DNA of 14,734 nt from Candidatus Raymondbacteria bacterium RIFOXYA2_FULL_49_16 (GTDB lineage: Bacteria; Fibrobacterota; OXYB2-FULL-49-7; XYB2-FULL-49-35): assembly GCA_001789205.1 (NCBI GenBank), contig MFYT01000020.1, positions 1 through 14,734 on the forward strand, written 5' to 3'. This document shows, piece after piece, positions 1 through 6,812 of this stretch. The position numbers and the translations under genes were made by a program. The notes beneath the pieces are model-generated. The model searched no databases, was not told where the DNA came from, and was given only the letters and a program-made list of their open reading frames with translations. Positions within the stretch are counted from its first letter, which is position 1; each line of letters starts with the position of its first letter.

Positions 1-90
1 TACGGAAAATGATGGGGAAAATGCATTGCGATTCATTGCAGGGGCGTCATTCATCGATAGAGGAAGCCAATTGCCGAATGACGCCCGTAC
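1..90 (+). repeat. 90-bp direct repeat, left copy
   Basis: This 90-bp stretch recurs at 867-956 with a single mismatch (G at 55 against T in the right copy). The pair brackets the transposase gene in direct orientation, 866 bp apart. Each copy carries one complete REP palindrome in its second half. The left copy begins at the first base of the window, so the repeat may extend upstream; the right copy directly follows another REP unit, and the same may be true here. The near-identity implies a recent duplication. Confidence 0.9.
38..90 (+). repeat. REP-like palindrome, copy 1
   Basis: A perfect 11-bp inverted repeat, GGGCGTCATTC at 42-52 against GAATGACGCCC at 76-86, encloses a 23-nt loop containing the CCAATTG core. 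The left flank TGCAG and right flank CGTAC are conserved in the other copies. Size and proximity to a REP-associated transposase gene fit a REP element. Confidence 0.85.
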
Positions 91-157
91 AGATAAAATG
101 CCCGCGTATATTGATGAATTTATCGCATGCAATACGGGCAAAAAATAATCCCATGAT

Positions 158-799
158 ATGGCATCCAATTTAAAATTTCACCGGCAATCCCATCGATTGC
201 GGGATTGGGATTACCGGACGCCAGCATCGTATTTTATTACAATGTGCACCCAGGGCAAAGTTGAATTTTTCAATGATAAAAGCACGCTGTATTTTGCGAA
301 AAAATTCTGGAAAGAAATACCCGAACGCCATCCCCATGTAACGTTGGGCGCGTTTGAATTTGTGCATAATCACATGCATGGGATCATTACGATAATCAGG
401 GACCCGAAATCATCGTTTATCGATAGGAAAAATTCATTGCAATCGGATGCAGGGGCGTCATTCATCGATAGAGGCAGCCAATTGCAGAATGACGCCCCTG
501 CATCCAATCAACACACCATACCAAACCATTGTGAATCCGGGTCAATTGGTGCCATATTGCAGGGATATAAAATGATCACCAAACGCATGATACGGTTTGA
601 TACCAAATTCCGCGATTTTGATTGGCAACGTGATTTTTGGGACCATATCATCAGGAACCAGAAAGAATATTCACGGATCACCAGGTATATTGAAAAGAAT
701 CTGGAACGATGGGAACGTGACAGGCATAACCCCATTTCCCCAAATTTTACAGCAGATGAGATATCAGAGGCAGGCAGATTGCCGTGGAATACAATGTAA
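158..799 (+). CDS. REP-associated tyrosine transposase (HUH, Y1_Tnp family)
   Basis: A 213-aa protein of the IS200/REP-associated (RAYT) transposase superfamily, which cuts single-stranded hairpin DNA through a tyrosine-DNA link. The N-terminus (RLRDWDYRTPASYFITMCT, residues 13-31) matches the family start. The metal-binding HxH is H72-M73-H74 within FVHNHMHGII; most relatives read MPNHxHG here, so H70 replaces the usual Met-Pro context. The C-terminal half has WQRDFWDHIIRN (156-167) and a YIEKN helix, whose Y177 is the probable catalytic tyrosine (Y171 is an alternative). Residues 83-116 have no family counterpart: they encode a duplicated SFIDR peptide, and 96-116 are the translation of a complete REP palindrome. 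No good ribosome binding site precedes the ATG, so expression may be low. The reading frame is intact despite the insert. Whether the enzyme is active is unknown. Confidence 0.88.
   Translation: MASNLKFHRQSHRLRDWDYRTPASYFITMCTQGKVEFFNDKSTLYFAKKFWKEIPERHPHVTLGAFEFVHNHMHGIITIIRDPKSSFIDRKNSLQSDAGASFIDRGSQLQNDAPASNQHTIPNHCESGSIGAILQGYKMITKRMIRFDTKFRDFDWQRDFWDHIIRNQKEYSRITRYIEKNLERWERDRHNPISPNFTADEISEAGRLPWNTM
413..444 (+). repeat. degenerate REP half-unit inside the transposase gene
   Basis: The segment reading TCGTTTATCGATAGG and then ATTCATTGCA resembles the left half and left flank of the REP units (TCATTCATCGATAGAGG; ATTCATTGCAG). In frame it gives SFIDRKNSLQ, echoed 15 residues later by SFIDRGSQLQ in the intact copy. 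I read it as the decayed remnant of an earlier copy placed just before the complete one. Confidence 0.5.
445..505 (+). repeat. REP-like palindrome, copy 2, in frame inside the transposase gene
   Basis: This is the most symmetric copy: a perfect 19-bp inverted repeat (GGATGCAGGGGCGTCATTC at 445-463, its complement at 487-505) around a 23-nt loop. It lies wholly inside the coding sequence and keeps the frame open, adding residues 96-116 between the HUH half and the tyrosine half. The other copies pair over only 11 bp because their right flank differs. Confidence 0.9.
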
Positions 800-812
800 A
801 TTTAATAGGGGT

Positions 813-869
813 GGATGCAGGGGCGTCATTCATCCATAGAGGAAGCCAATTGCCGAATGACGCCCGTAC
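813..869 (+). repeat. REP-like palindrome, copy 3
   Basis: The 11-bp arms are at 821-831 and 855-865, with loop ATCCATAG instead of ATCGATAG. The left flank GGATGCAG matches copy 2, and the right flank CGTAC matches copies 1 and 4. It begins 14 bp after the transposase stop codon. Confidence 0.85.
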
Positions 870-956
870 GGAAAATGATGGGGAAAATGCATTGCGATTC
901 ATTGCAGGGGCGTCATTCATCTATAGAGGAAGCCAATTGCCGAATGACGCCCGTAC
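867..956 (+). repeat. 90-bp direct repeat, right copy
   Basis: It matches 1-90 at 89 of 90 positions. It abuts copy 3 of the REP, so copies 3 and 4 are tandem with a 42-bp spacer between hairpins. Weak similarity between the sequences to its right (957-1014) and to the right of the left copy (91-130) includes a shared ATCGCATGC, so the original repeat was probably longer. Confidence 0.9.
904..956 (+). repeat. REP-like palindrome, copy 4
   Basis: The 11-bp arms are at 908-918 and 942-952, with loop ATCTATAG. It is otherwise identical to copy 1, including the CCAATTG core and CGTAC right flank. Confidence 0.85.
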
Positions 957-988
957 ATTAAAATCCCCGAATGTGTTTTATTCGCAGA

Positions 989-1005
989 GGTATCATTCAT
1001 CCATA
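989..1005 (+). repeat. possible degenerate REP fragment
   Basis: TCATTCATCCATA at 993-1005 equals the start of copy 3 (826-838), but no right arm follows. It is probably an eroded half-unit marking the outer edge of the repeat cluster. Confidence 0.4.
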
Positions 1006-1016
1006 ATCGCATGCCT

Positions 1017-1066
1017 AAAAAACCGAGGGGTCTGCAGGGGTTGTTTTCACCCCTGCAGACCCCTCG
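1017..1066 (-). terminator. intrinsic terminator of the barrel-protein gene
   Basis: A perfect 17-bp stem (1024-1040 with 1050-1066, plus one more T-A pair inside) leaves a 7-nt loop. On the minus strand it is followed by GG and then six T residues (complement of 1017-1022). It lies 21 bp past the stop codon of the minus-strand gene, so position, strength and T-tract all fit a Rho-independent terminator. The core GGGGTCTGCAGGGG resembles the GC-rich flank of the nearby REP units (TGCAGGGG), so the hairpin may itself be a domesticated repeat. Confidence 0.82.
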
Positions 1067-1087
1067 TCTGTTGATCAATTAATCAAA

Positions 1088-2554
1088 TCAATACATCGCC
1101 GGTGTTGTTCCCACGGGCCCGCTGCTTGAAGAAGGTGACGATGAACCGCTGCCGAAATTATAGGTCAGGGTTACATTGGCGCCCGCAGGGCCGGTGCCTG
1201 TCAGGAAATAAACACCGTTCCAATTCTGAGTGAGGACTGTCATACCAAGGTCAAAATGGCCCATGGTAAGTCCAATACCGGTCTGCCAGGCCCAGTTTAC
1301 ACCAGTCTGGGGGTTGGACTGTTCCGATGTCGCAGTGCCGCCAGTTTCGGTCCTGCTTGACCAGCCAATGGATTTGCTGCCGCCAGCACGCAGGGCGATC
1401 TGGTCGAATTTCCACACGCTCTTCTCTATGTGTTCAATACCGAGACTGAAATAGGGAAGGGTCGTGGTTGTTGTGGTTACCTCACGAACGGCTTCGGAAA
1501 CGGTAACAGGTGTGGAAACCGTTGAGGATTGGGCAAACGCTACGCTGGCAATGAATTTGGTGGCATCTGTTGCTTTGAACTCATCGCCAATGCCAATGCC
1601 AAAAGCAGTGGTTGCAACATCGCTCGATTTGTAGGTCTGGTTGGGGGTTGTTGCAGGATCGCCATCATCAAAAGTTGCTTCGAACTGATACCCGCTCATA
1701 ATAAAATCAGCGCCAAAGGTGGGAACGTTTGAGCCCATGTCTATGCTTGCTTTTACTGAAAGGGGGATATAACTACCTTTTGTCGCATTCATTTCTGATT
1801 TTTCAGTCACATACGTTACAACGGGTGTTGGAGCTGGAGCTACCTGGGTACCAGAGTGTTCCATGGTTGCGCTATATCCCAGATTAACATATCCCAGGCC
1901 GGCCTTGATTTTTAGTTTAGAGACATCCAGTTGGATGCCGGCATTTACACCAAGGGCGGAGAGTGATGACGAGCCAACGCCTCTCTCGGTAGTAGAGGTT
2001 GCTGCAGGAGGTACTCCTACAATAGATACGCCGGAAGAATCGACGCTTGCGTTTGAGGCTTCGTAGCTAAGATCGAGACCGAGTTTGACAACATCGCCAA
2101 GACGCATGCCGAGAAGAGCGTGGGCAACGCCCGGAGGGGCATTAATGGGGGCTATATCAAAACTGCCATAATTCGGGGCTACTGGCTGGCCAGTAGCGCC
2201 CACTTCATAATCATATCCTGCAGCACCGGCTATAGCACCAGTGTAGCCGTTTGCACCGAAAAAACCGGATAGTGATGTGTAGTTGGTTTTATTCAGCAGA
2301 AACCCAAAGCTCATAACATCGAGAAAGCTTTTCGATGCATACACATAATTATTTGCCACTCCCTGGGCCATGTCCGTTGATGCCGCGACTTCAGAGGGGA
2401 AATAAAAGACGTCCGAAACATCGTCAATGAGGTTTCTTCCATCGACCCCTGGTGAGCCAACTGCCGCGGTCCGGGCATTGCTTTGTCCAAAGCTCGATGT
2501 GGCAATCAGCATGACCATGCCTGCCAGAATACAGAGTCCCGTTCTTTTTGTCAT
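1088..2554 (-). CDS. outer-membrane beta-barrel protein, hypothetical
   Basis: A 488-aa exported protein. Residues 1-23 form a signal peptide (basic MTKR, hydrophobic LCILAGMVMLIA, then SSFG before Q24). The mature part is rich in Gly, Ser, Thr and alternating hydrophobic residues with repeated strand-like segments (KLGLDLSYEAS, KIKAGLGYVNLGYSATM, FEATFDDGD, FDLGMTVLTQNW, NVTLTYNFG), as in porin-like barrels of 14 or so strands. The opening NARTAAVGSPGVDGRNLIDDVSDVFYFPSEV resembles the N-terminal region of porin-like proteins whose barrel follows a conserved DDVSDV segment. The last strand is followed by a Ser/Gly/Pro tail (GSGSSSPSSSSGPVG), so it does not end on the usual aromatic residue. 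AAGGAG sits 8 nt before the ATG. I cannot name the family or substrate. Confidence 0.75.
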   Translation of the reverse strand: MTKRTGLCILAGMVMLIATSSFGQSNARTAAVGSPGVDGRNLIDDVSDVFYFPSEVAASTDMAQGVANNYVYASKSFLDVMSFGFLLNKTNYTSLSGFFGANGYTGAIAGAAGYDYEVGATGQPVAPNYGSFDIAPINAPPGVAHALLGMRLGDVVKLGLDLSYEASNASVDSSGVSIVGVPPAATSTTERGVGSSSLSALGVNAGIQLDVSKLKIKAGLGYVNLGYSATMEHSGTQVAPAPTPVVTYVTEKSEMNATKGSYIPLSVKASIDMGSNVPTFGADFIMSGYQFEATFDDGDPATTPNQTYKSSDVATTAFGIGIGDEFKATDATKFIASVAFAQSSTVSTPVTVSEAVREVTTTTTTLPYFSLGIEHIEKSVWKFDQIALRAGGSKSIGWSSRTETGGTATSEQSNPQTGVNWAWQTGIGLTMGHFDLGMTVLTQNWNGVYFLTGTGPAGANVTLTYNFGSGSSSPSSSSGPVGTTPAMY

Positions 2555-2562
2555 ACAAAACT

Positions 2563-2568
2563 CTCCTT
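2563..2568 (-). promoter_or_regulatory. ribosome binding site of the barrel-protein gene
   Basis: AAGGAG on the minus strand, 8 nt before the ATG at 2554, is a strong match to the anti-SD sequence and fixes the start. Confidence 0.8.
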
Positions 2569-2601
2569 TGTAGGTTAAGGTTTTTCTACCTCATACAGTT
2601 T

Positions 2602-2630
2602 TATATAATATAAGTATTGTGTAATATCAA
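2602..2630 (-). promoter_or_regulatory. candidate sigma70-type promoter for the barrel-protein gene
   Basis: On the minus strand, TTGATA (2630-2625) is followed after 17 bp by TATATA (2607-2602): five of six and four of six matches to the -35 and -10 consensus. The region is strongly AT-rich and lies about 50 bp before the start codon. The -10 assignment is uncertain because the stretch contains several overlapping TATA-like hexamers. Confidence 0.5.
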
Positions 2631-2640
2631 TACAATATTA

Positions 2641-2669
2641 TTTAAACCCATTAACTTAATAGGTTTAAA
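2641..2669. promoter_or_regulatory. 29-bp palindrome, possible operator
   Basis: TTTAAACC (2641-2648) pairs with GGTTTAAA (2662-2669), and the inner ATTA (2650-2653) pairs with TAAT (2657-2660), centred on A-C-T at 2654-2656. Twelve of thirteen positions in each half are symmetric. It lies between two divergent genes, just upstream of the candidate -35 of the barrel gene, with no T-tract. A dimeric repressor or activator site is the simplest reading; a secondary structure role is possible. Confidence 0.5.
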
Positions 2670-2742
2670 CTCGTAACTAGAAAAAGATACAAGAATAGCC
2701 TGGAAATTTTGTATTTTAAGAGTGAAATGCATAGCCAGGAAT

Positions 2743-2747
2743 AAGGA
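2743..2747 (+). promoter_or_regulatory. ribosome binding site deciding the carboxynorspermidine synthase start
   Basis: AAGGA lies 4 nt before the ATG at 2752. The upstream in-frame GTG at 2722 has no comparable site and would add ten residues before the Rossmann strand. Confidence 0.65.
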
Positions 2748-2751
2748 ATAT

Positions 2752-3954
2752 ATGGCCAAAGTACTGATTATTGGGGCTGGCGGAGTTGGGGGAGTTGTTG
2801 TCCACAAGTGCGCACAAGTACCTGAAATTTTTTCCGAGATCATTTTAGCCTCCAGGACCCTTAGCCGTTGCGAGCGTATTCAAAAACAGTTAACTCGTTC
2901 TATCCAGATAGCCCATGTTGATGCTGATAAAATCGAACAGGTGGTAGCGCTTATTAATAAATGCAAGCCTGATTTGGTTATCAATGTTGCTCTGCCTTTC
3001 CAGGACCTGACTATTATGGAGGCATGCCTGCAGACCGGGGTAAATTATCTGGATACAGCCAATTACGAGCCACCGGACGAGGCGAAATTTTGCTATAAAT
3101 GGCAGTGGGATTATCATGAGCGGTTTAAAAGCAAAGGCATAATGGCCCTTTTAGGCAGCGGGTTTGACCCAGGAGCAACGAATGTTTTTTCCGCCTATGC
3201 GCAAAAGCACTATTTCGACGAAATTCACGCAATTGACATCATTGATTGCAACGCGGGAAGCCATGGCCATGCGTTTGCGACCAATTTCAATCCGGAGATC
3301 AATATCCGGGAGATAACCCAGCGCGGCAAATACTGGGAAAAGGGGCAGTGGGTCGAAACAGCCCCGCTTTCAGTGCACATGATGTTTGACTATCCTGAAA
3401 TAGGTCCCAGAAAGAGTTATCTCATGTATCATGAAGAGCTTGAGTCTTTGGTAAAACATATCAAGGGACTAAAACGTATCCGCTTCTGGATGACTTTTTC
3501 CGATGCATATATCAATTATCTCAATGTGTTGCAAAATGTTGGCATGACCCGGATTGATCCTGTTATGTACGAGGGAAAGAAGATAGTCCCGCTCCAGTTT
3601 CTTAAAGCCGTGTTGCCCGACCCTGCAAGCCTTGGCATCAGCTATACTGGAAAAACAAACATCGGCTGTTTTTTTGAAGGGGAGAAAAACGGGCAGAAGA
3701 AACGGCTGCATATCTACAATGTCTGCGACCATGCCGAATGCTACAAGGAGGTCATGGCCCAGGCAGTATCATATACCACGGGCGTTCCCGCAATGATTGG
3801 CGCAATCATGATGTTGACCAACGCGTGGCGCGGCAAGGGTGTATTTAATATGGAACAGTTCGATCCCGATCCTTTCATGGAACGGATGAACATGCATGGG
3901 CTTCCATGGGTTGCAAAAGAAGTGCCCGAATACCTGCCCACACTTTACGATTGA
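2752..3954 (+). CDS. carboxynorspermidine synthase (carboxynorspermidine dehydrogenase, saccharopine dehydrogenase family)
   Basis: A 400-aa cytoplasmic NADPH-dependent enzyme. It reductively condenses L-aspartate beta-semialdehyde with 1,3-diaminopropane or putrescine to give carboxynorspermidine or carboxyspermidine, the first step of the alternative (norspermidine-type) polyamine route. The N-terminal Rossmann motif is VLIIGAGGVGGVV (residues 4-16). Other family hallmarks are INVALPFQDLTIMEACLQ, the YLDTAN segment, GSGFDPGATNVF, the DxNAGxHGxxFATNFxPE block, LPDPxSLG and the C-terminal GVFNMEQFDPDPF. Length and motif order agree with Vibrio-type carboxynorspermidine dehydrogenase as I remember it. 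The usual partner, carboxynorspermidine decarboxylase (nspC), is not in the window. The gene is divergent from the barrel gene and 47 bp upstream of the glycosidase-like gene, with no terminator between, so it may head the long transcript. Confidence 0.92.
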   Translation: MAKVLIIGAGGVGGVVVHKCAQVPEIFSEIILASRTLSRCERIQKQLTRSIQIAHVDADKIEQVVALINKCKPDLVINVALPFQDLTIMEACLQTGVNYLDTANYEPPDEAKFCYKWQWDYHERFKSKGIMALLGSGFDPGATNVFSAYAQKHYFDEIHAIDIIDCNAGSHGHAFATNFNPEINIREITQRGKYWEKGQWVETAPLSVHMMFDYPEIGPRKSYLMYHEELESLVKHIKGLKRIRFWMTFSDAYINYLNVLQNVGMTRIDPVMYEGKKIVPLQFLKAVLPDPASLGISYTGKTNIGCFFEGEKNGQKKRLHIYNVCDHAECYKEVMAQAVSYTTGVPAMIGAIMMLTNAWRGKGVFNMEQFDPDPFMERMNMHGLPWVAKEVPEYLPTLYD

Positions 3955-4001
3955 TCTTAACGCATATACAGGCATAGAAGTTTAATTCAAAGGGGAAAAA
4001 C

Positions 4002-6812
4002 ATGGTCGGAAAATTTATTGCCGTAAAGGACGCCTATATCAACGCCAATGTGTACGTAAGCAGCAAGATGACCATGAAGCCGTATGAATATCACACGACC
4101 GAACAGTACAACTCAGGCGCGGCGCCAGAACTGCGGAGCGACGGCGCATTTATCGTGCCCATACTGGGATTCGATCTTTCAGAGCTCAGAGGAAAGCGCA
4201 TAAAAAAAGCAACGCTCATTGTCCATTGGATCCATAATCCAGTACGCGAATGGGATGTGGGTACAATCAGCCATAACTGGACCGAAGGCACTGGCACTGG
4301 CCACAAATCCATAAAGATCGACGGTGTAAGTATGTGGACGTGCGCAAAGGGCATACGGTGGCCTGAGAACGGTACCTTCCATGAATTTTCTTTGGGCAAC
4401 CAGAATAGCAGACACCAGCTTGCCGTGCCCCTGACCGCGGGCGACAGGCAGGAGATTGTGCTCGATCCGGTCATGCTCTACTCGCTTGTGTATGGTGAGA
4501 ATTTCGGCCTGCTTCTGTACGACACCCGCGCTGACGTATTTACCCACCGCAGGGGATGGAACTATTTCAGCAAACCCAAATGGCTCCATTCAAGGACAAC
4601 CCGTGAACAGGGCAAGGGACCTTGTCTTGAAATCGAATATGAGGACGCGGGAACAGGACAGCTGCCGGAGATTTCCAGCCTTGAGGTTATGCACCATCCG
4701 GGAATCAGCCTTGAAAAGCGCGGCATCAAACTTTCATGGCAATGTAAAAAAAGCGGGATATTTACCCGGTTCGATATTATGTTGAACGGAAAGCGTGTTG
4801 ACCGGTATCTTACGCCTATTTGGGACGATCGTGAAGGGTGTTACGAGGCAATTCTGTACGATTGCGCGCCCGCGACCCTCTATGCTGTTGAAGTAAGCGG
4901 TTGTAATCTGCATGGAAGCAGCGGTCCTGTCTTGGCATCGATTGAAACAAGCCCGGCCCGCAAACGGCTCAAACTCACTAAAGTTAATCCAGTCTCCAAG
5001 GAACGCCCCCTGGTCCTGGCCGCCAAGGGATTGAAGGTGCATGCTTTTGATGAATTTCATAAAATTGACCCGCGCTCCGGCGCGTTGTACACCAATGAGG
5101 GGCTGGCAAAGACCCATGCGAACACTCTGGTACGGAACAAGCGCATCACCTTGCGCACGGGTCTGAACGAGGCTGTGGGCTTCCAGCTTGTCTTTGAATC
5201 GGAAAAGGGCGGGCATTTTTCAATTATCCCTTTTGGCGAATCTATTCCTCCCATCCAGTGCTTCCGGGTATGGTATCACAAGGACAAAACGCGGTACTAT
5301 CCCGACGCCTTGGTTCCTATTTCTCCGTCCCATTTTGTCTTTCCTTCAACTGACAACCGGGTGCCTGGCCAGCGCTTCCAGGCGGTATATATCGAAATCC
5401 AACTGGCTGAATACGGGGCAACCACCTACGATTTTTCATTGGCCGTGCATTGCTCAGGCGTGGTCGTGGGCTGGATACCGGTCAAACTCGAAGTGCAGAA
5501 CTTCAGACTCGACGACAGCGCGGATTTTATTTTTGAGATGAACCATTACAATTCACCCTCGATAAGGTTCGGCTTGGGACGGCAGCCCCGGGCGGCCGCG
5601 TCCGAGGAAGAGATGGGCACGGACTTCAACTTCTACCGGATGGCCCACGACCACCGGGCCGACCTTGATATTCTCGCGTACAACGCGTTTGGAGAAATTT
5701 GCGCTGACGCGGCGCCTCTTCTCGAGGGCGAAGGCGCCTCCATCAGGGTGAAGGATTGGTCGCCTTTTGACCGCAAATACGGCCCCCTTCTGAGCGGCAG
5801 CGCTTTTTCAGGATGCAACAGGACTTTACGGATAAAACAGTTTTATCTGCCCTTTTTCGAGAATTGGCCCCTGTCTTTTAAAAAATATTACAAGGTCAAT
5901 GTGAACGAGCGGCAGGAATATCTTACGGTTATGCACGAGCACCGGACAAAAGAAACCCGTATTGAGGAGGACATCGACCCCGTATATAGGCAGGGGGTCA
6001 AGAATATCATCAGGGAATTCATCCTCCACTTCGAGGAAAAGGGGTGGACCGATGTCATTGTTTTTTATTTTTTCAACAACAAATACTATTGGCGCGGCTC
6101 GCCTCACCGTGAAGGCAAGGATGTCTCCTCGTGGTGGCTGCTTGACGAACCTTTCTATTACAGCGATTGGCGTGCGCTCCGTTTTTTCGGCTCCATGCTC
6201 AATGAGGTGAAACGTGAACTGGGGGGGAAGGGTAAAAACTTCCTTTTCAGGATCGACGTGTCGTGGCAGTCGCAGTACCATCATTTTGACGGTGGCATCC
6301 TTGATGTCAATGTAGCCAGCGCAAAAAACGGGCTTGATAACGGATGGTGGTACCGCAAACGCTCGCTACTTTTCAACGAACGGTTCTGGAAATACGGGGA
6401 AGGCAATCCGCTCAACGAGCCTGACACCAACACCTACGCCAATATCATGCGCCACTATGCGTGGCATGGCGAGGGTTTTCTGCCGTGGAATTCCGTGTCA
6501 GGCAACAGTGCGTTTGACGAGGCCGATGTGCTTGCCATCATATATCACGGCATGCGTTTTGGCGTAAAAGGTCCAATCGCGTCTTTGCGGCTAAAAACCA
6601 TCCGCCGGGTCATGCAGGACCTTCAGTACGTGCATCAGGCCGCGGTCAAACAGGGGGTCGATCGCATTGCGGAAGGACATGTTATCGAAACCCTGATTAA
6701 CACCGAGGCCACTGCGCACATGGAAAATACACTGGCCGCGGGTTCCACCCGTTCAGCAATGAAAATCTGGGAACCCGCTGTATTGCGTGAAAGTTTGCGA
6801 CGCTACTTATGA
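4002..6812 (+). CDS. multidomain GH123/DUF4091-type glycosidase-like protein
   Basis: A 936-aa protein. Domain reading: residues 1-215 look like a CBM96/DNRLRE-type carbohydrate-binding beta-sandwich (VKDAYINANVYVSS, ILGFDLSELRGKRIKKATLIVHW, SHNWTEGTGTG); 225-320 is FN3-like; 350-510 is the beta-sandwich that precedes the catalytic domain in GH123/DUF4091 proteins; 515-930 resembles the TIM-barrel part. The diagnostic acidic pair is D715-E716-P717 in WWLLDEPFYYSDW. In characterised GH123 enzymes an adjacent Asp-Glu pair drives substrate-assisted hydrolysis of beta-GalNAc. The later YAWHGEGFLPWNSVSGN (about 819-836) also fits the family. Relatives are usually 500-600 aa, so about 340 residues are extra at the N-terminus. 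There is no signal peptide, and an in-frame TAG at 3975 prevents a longer start. AAAGGGG precedes the ATG. The substrate is unknown; a pseudo-enzyme cannot be excluded. Confidence 0.72.
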   Translation: MVGKFIAVKDAYINANVYVSSKMTMKPYEYHTTEQYNSGAAPELRSDGAFIVPILGFDLSELRGKRIKKATLIVHWIHNPVREWDVGTISHNWTEGTGTGHKSIKIDGVSMWTCAKGIRWPENGTFHEFSLGNQNSRHQLAVPLTAGDRQEIVLDPVMLYSLVYGENFGLLLYDTRADVFTHRRGWNYFSKPKWLHSRTTREQGKGPCLEIEYEDAGTGQLPEISSLEVMHHPGISLEKRGIKLSWQCKKSGIFTRFDIMLNGKRVDRYLTPIWDDREGCYEAILYDCAPATLYAVEVSGCNLHGSSGPVLASIETSPARKRLKLTKVNPVSKERPLVLAAKGLKVHAFDEFHKIDPRSGALYTNEGLAKTHANTLVRNKRITLRTGLNEAVGFQLVFESEKGGHFSIIPFGESIPPIQCFRVWYHKDKTRYYPDALVPISPSHFVFPSTDNRVPGQRFQAVYIEIQLAEYGATTYDFSLAVHCSGVVVGWIPVKLEVQNFRLDDSADFIFEMNHYNSPSIRFGLGRQPRAAASEEEMGTDFNFYRMAHDHRADLDILAYNAFGEICADAAPLLEGEGASIRVKDWSPFDRKYGPLLSGSAFSGCNRTLRIKQFYLPFFENWPLSFKKYYKVNVNERQEYLTVMHEHRTKETRIEEDIDPVYRQGVKNIIREFILHFEEKGWTDVIVFYFFNNKYYWRGSPHREGKDVSSWWLLDEPFYYSDWRALRFFGSMLNEVKRELGGKGKNFLFRIDVSWQSQYHHFDGGILDVNVASAKNGLDNGWWYRKRSLLFNERFWKYGEGNPLNEPDTNTYANIMRHYAWHGEGFLPWNSVSGNSAFDEADVLAIIYHGMRFGVKGPIASLRLKTIRRVMQDLQYVHQAAVKQGVDRIAEGHVIETLINTEATAHMENTLAAGSTRSAMKIWEPAVLRESLRRYL

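Noticed and set aside
38-956. CRISPR array
   Set aside because: Repeat units are palindromic with long loops and spaced irregularly (about 400, 370 and 87 bp), with a gene between them and no cas genes.
784-1074. A 96-aa open frame downstream of the transposase
   Set aside because: It is made of two translated REP units plus the terminator hairpin and has no ribosome binding site. The open frame follows from the repeat, so I treat it as non-coding.
2670-2742. Promoter for the plus-strand operon
   Set aside because: I could not find a convincing -35/-10 pair with acceptable spacing; TTAACT followed by TAACTA is too weak to list.
2722-2751. Upstream GTG start for the carboxynorspermidine synthase
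   Set aside because: It would add ten residues before the Rossmann strand. The ATG at 2752 has an AAGGA site, and family members begin at this point.
2752-3954. Lysine-pathway saccharopine dehydrogenase
   Set aside because: The DPGATNVF, NAGxHGxxFATNF and GVFNMEQFDPDPF blocks fit the carboxynorspermidine branch of the family better.
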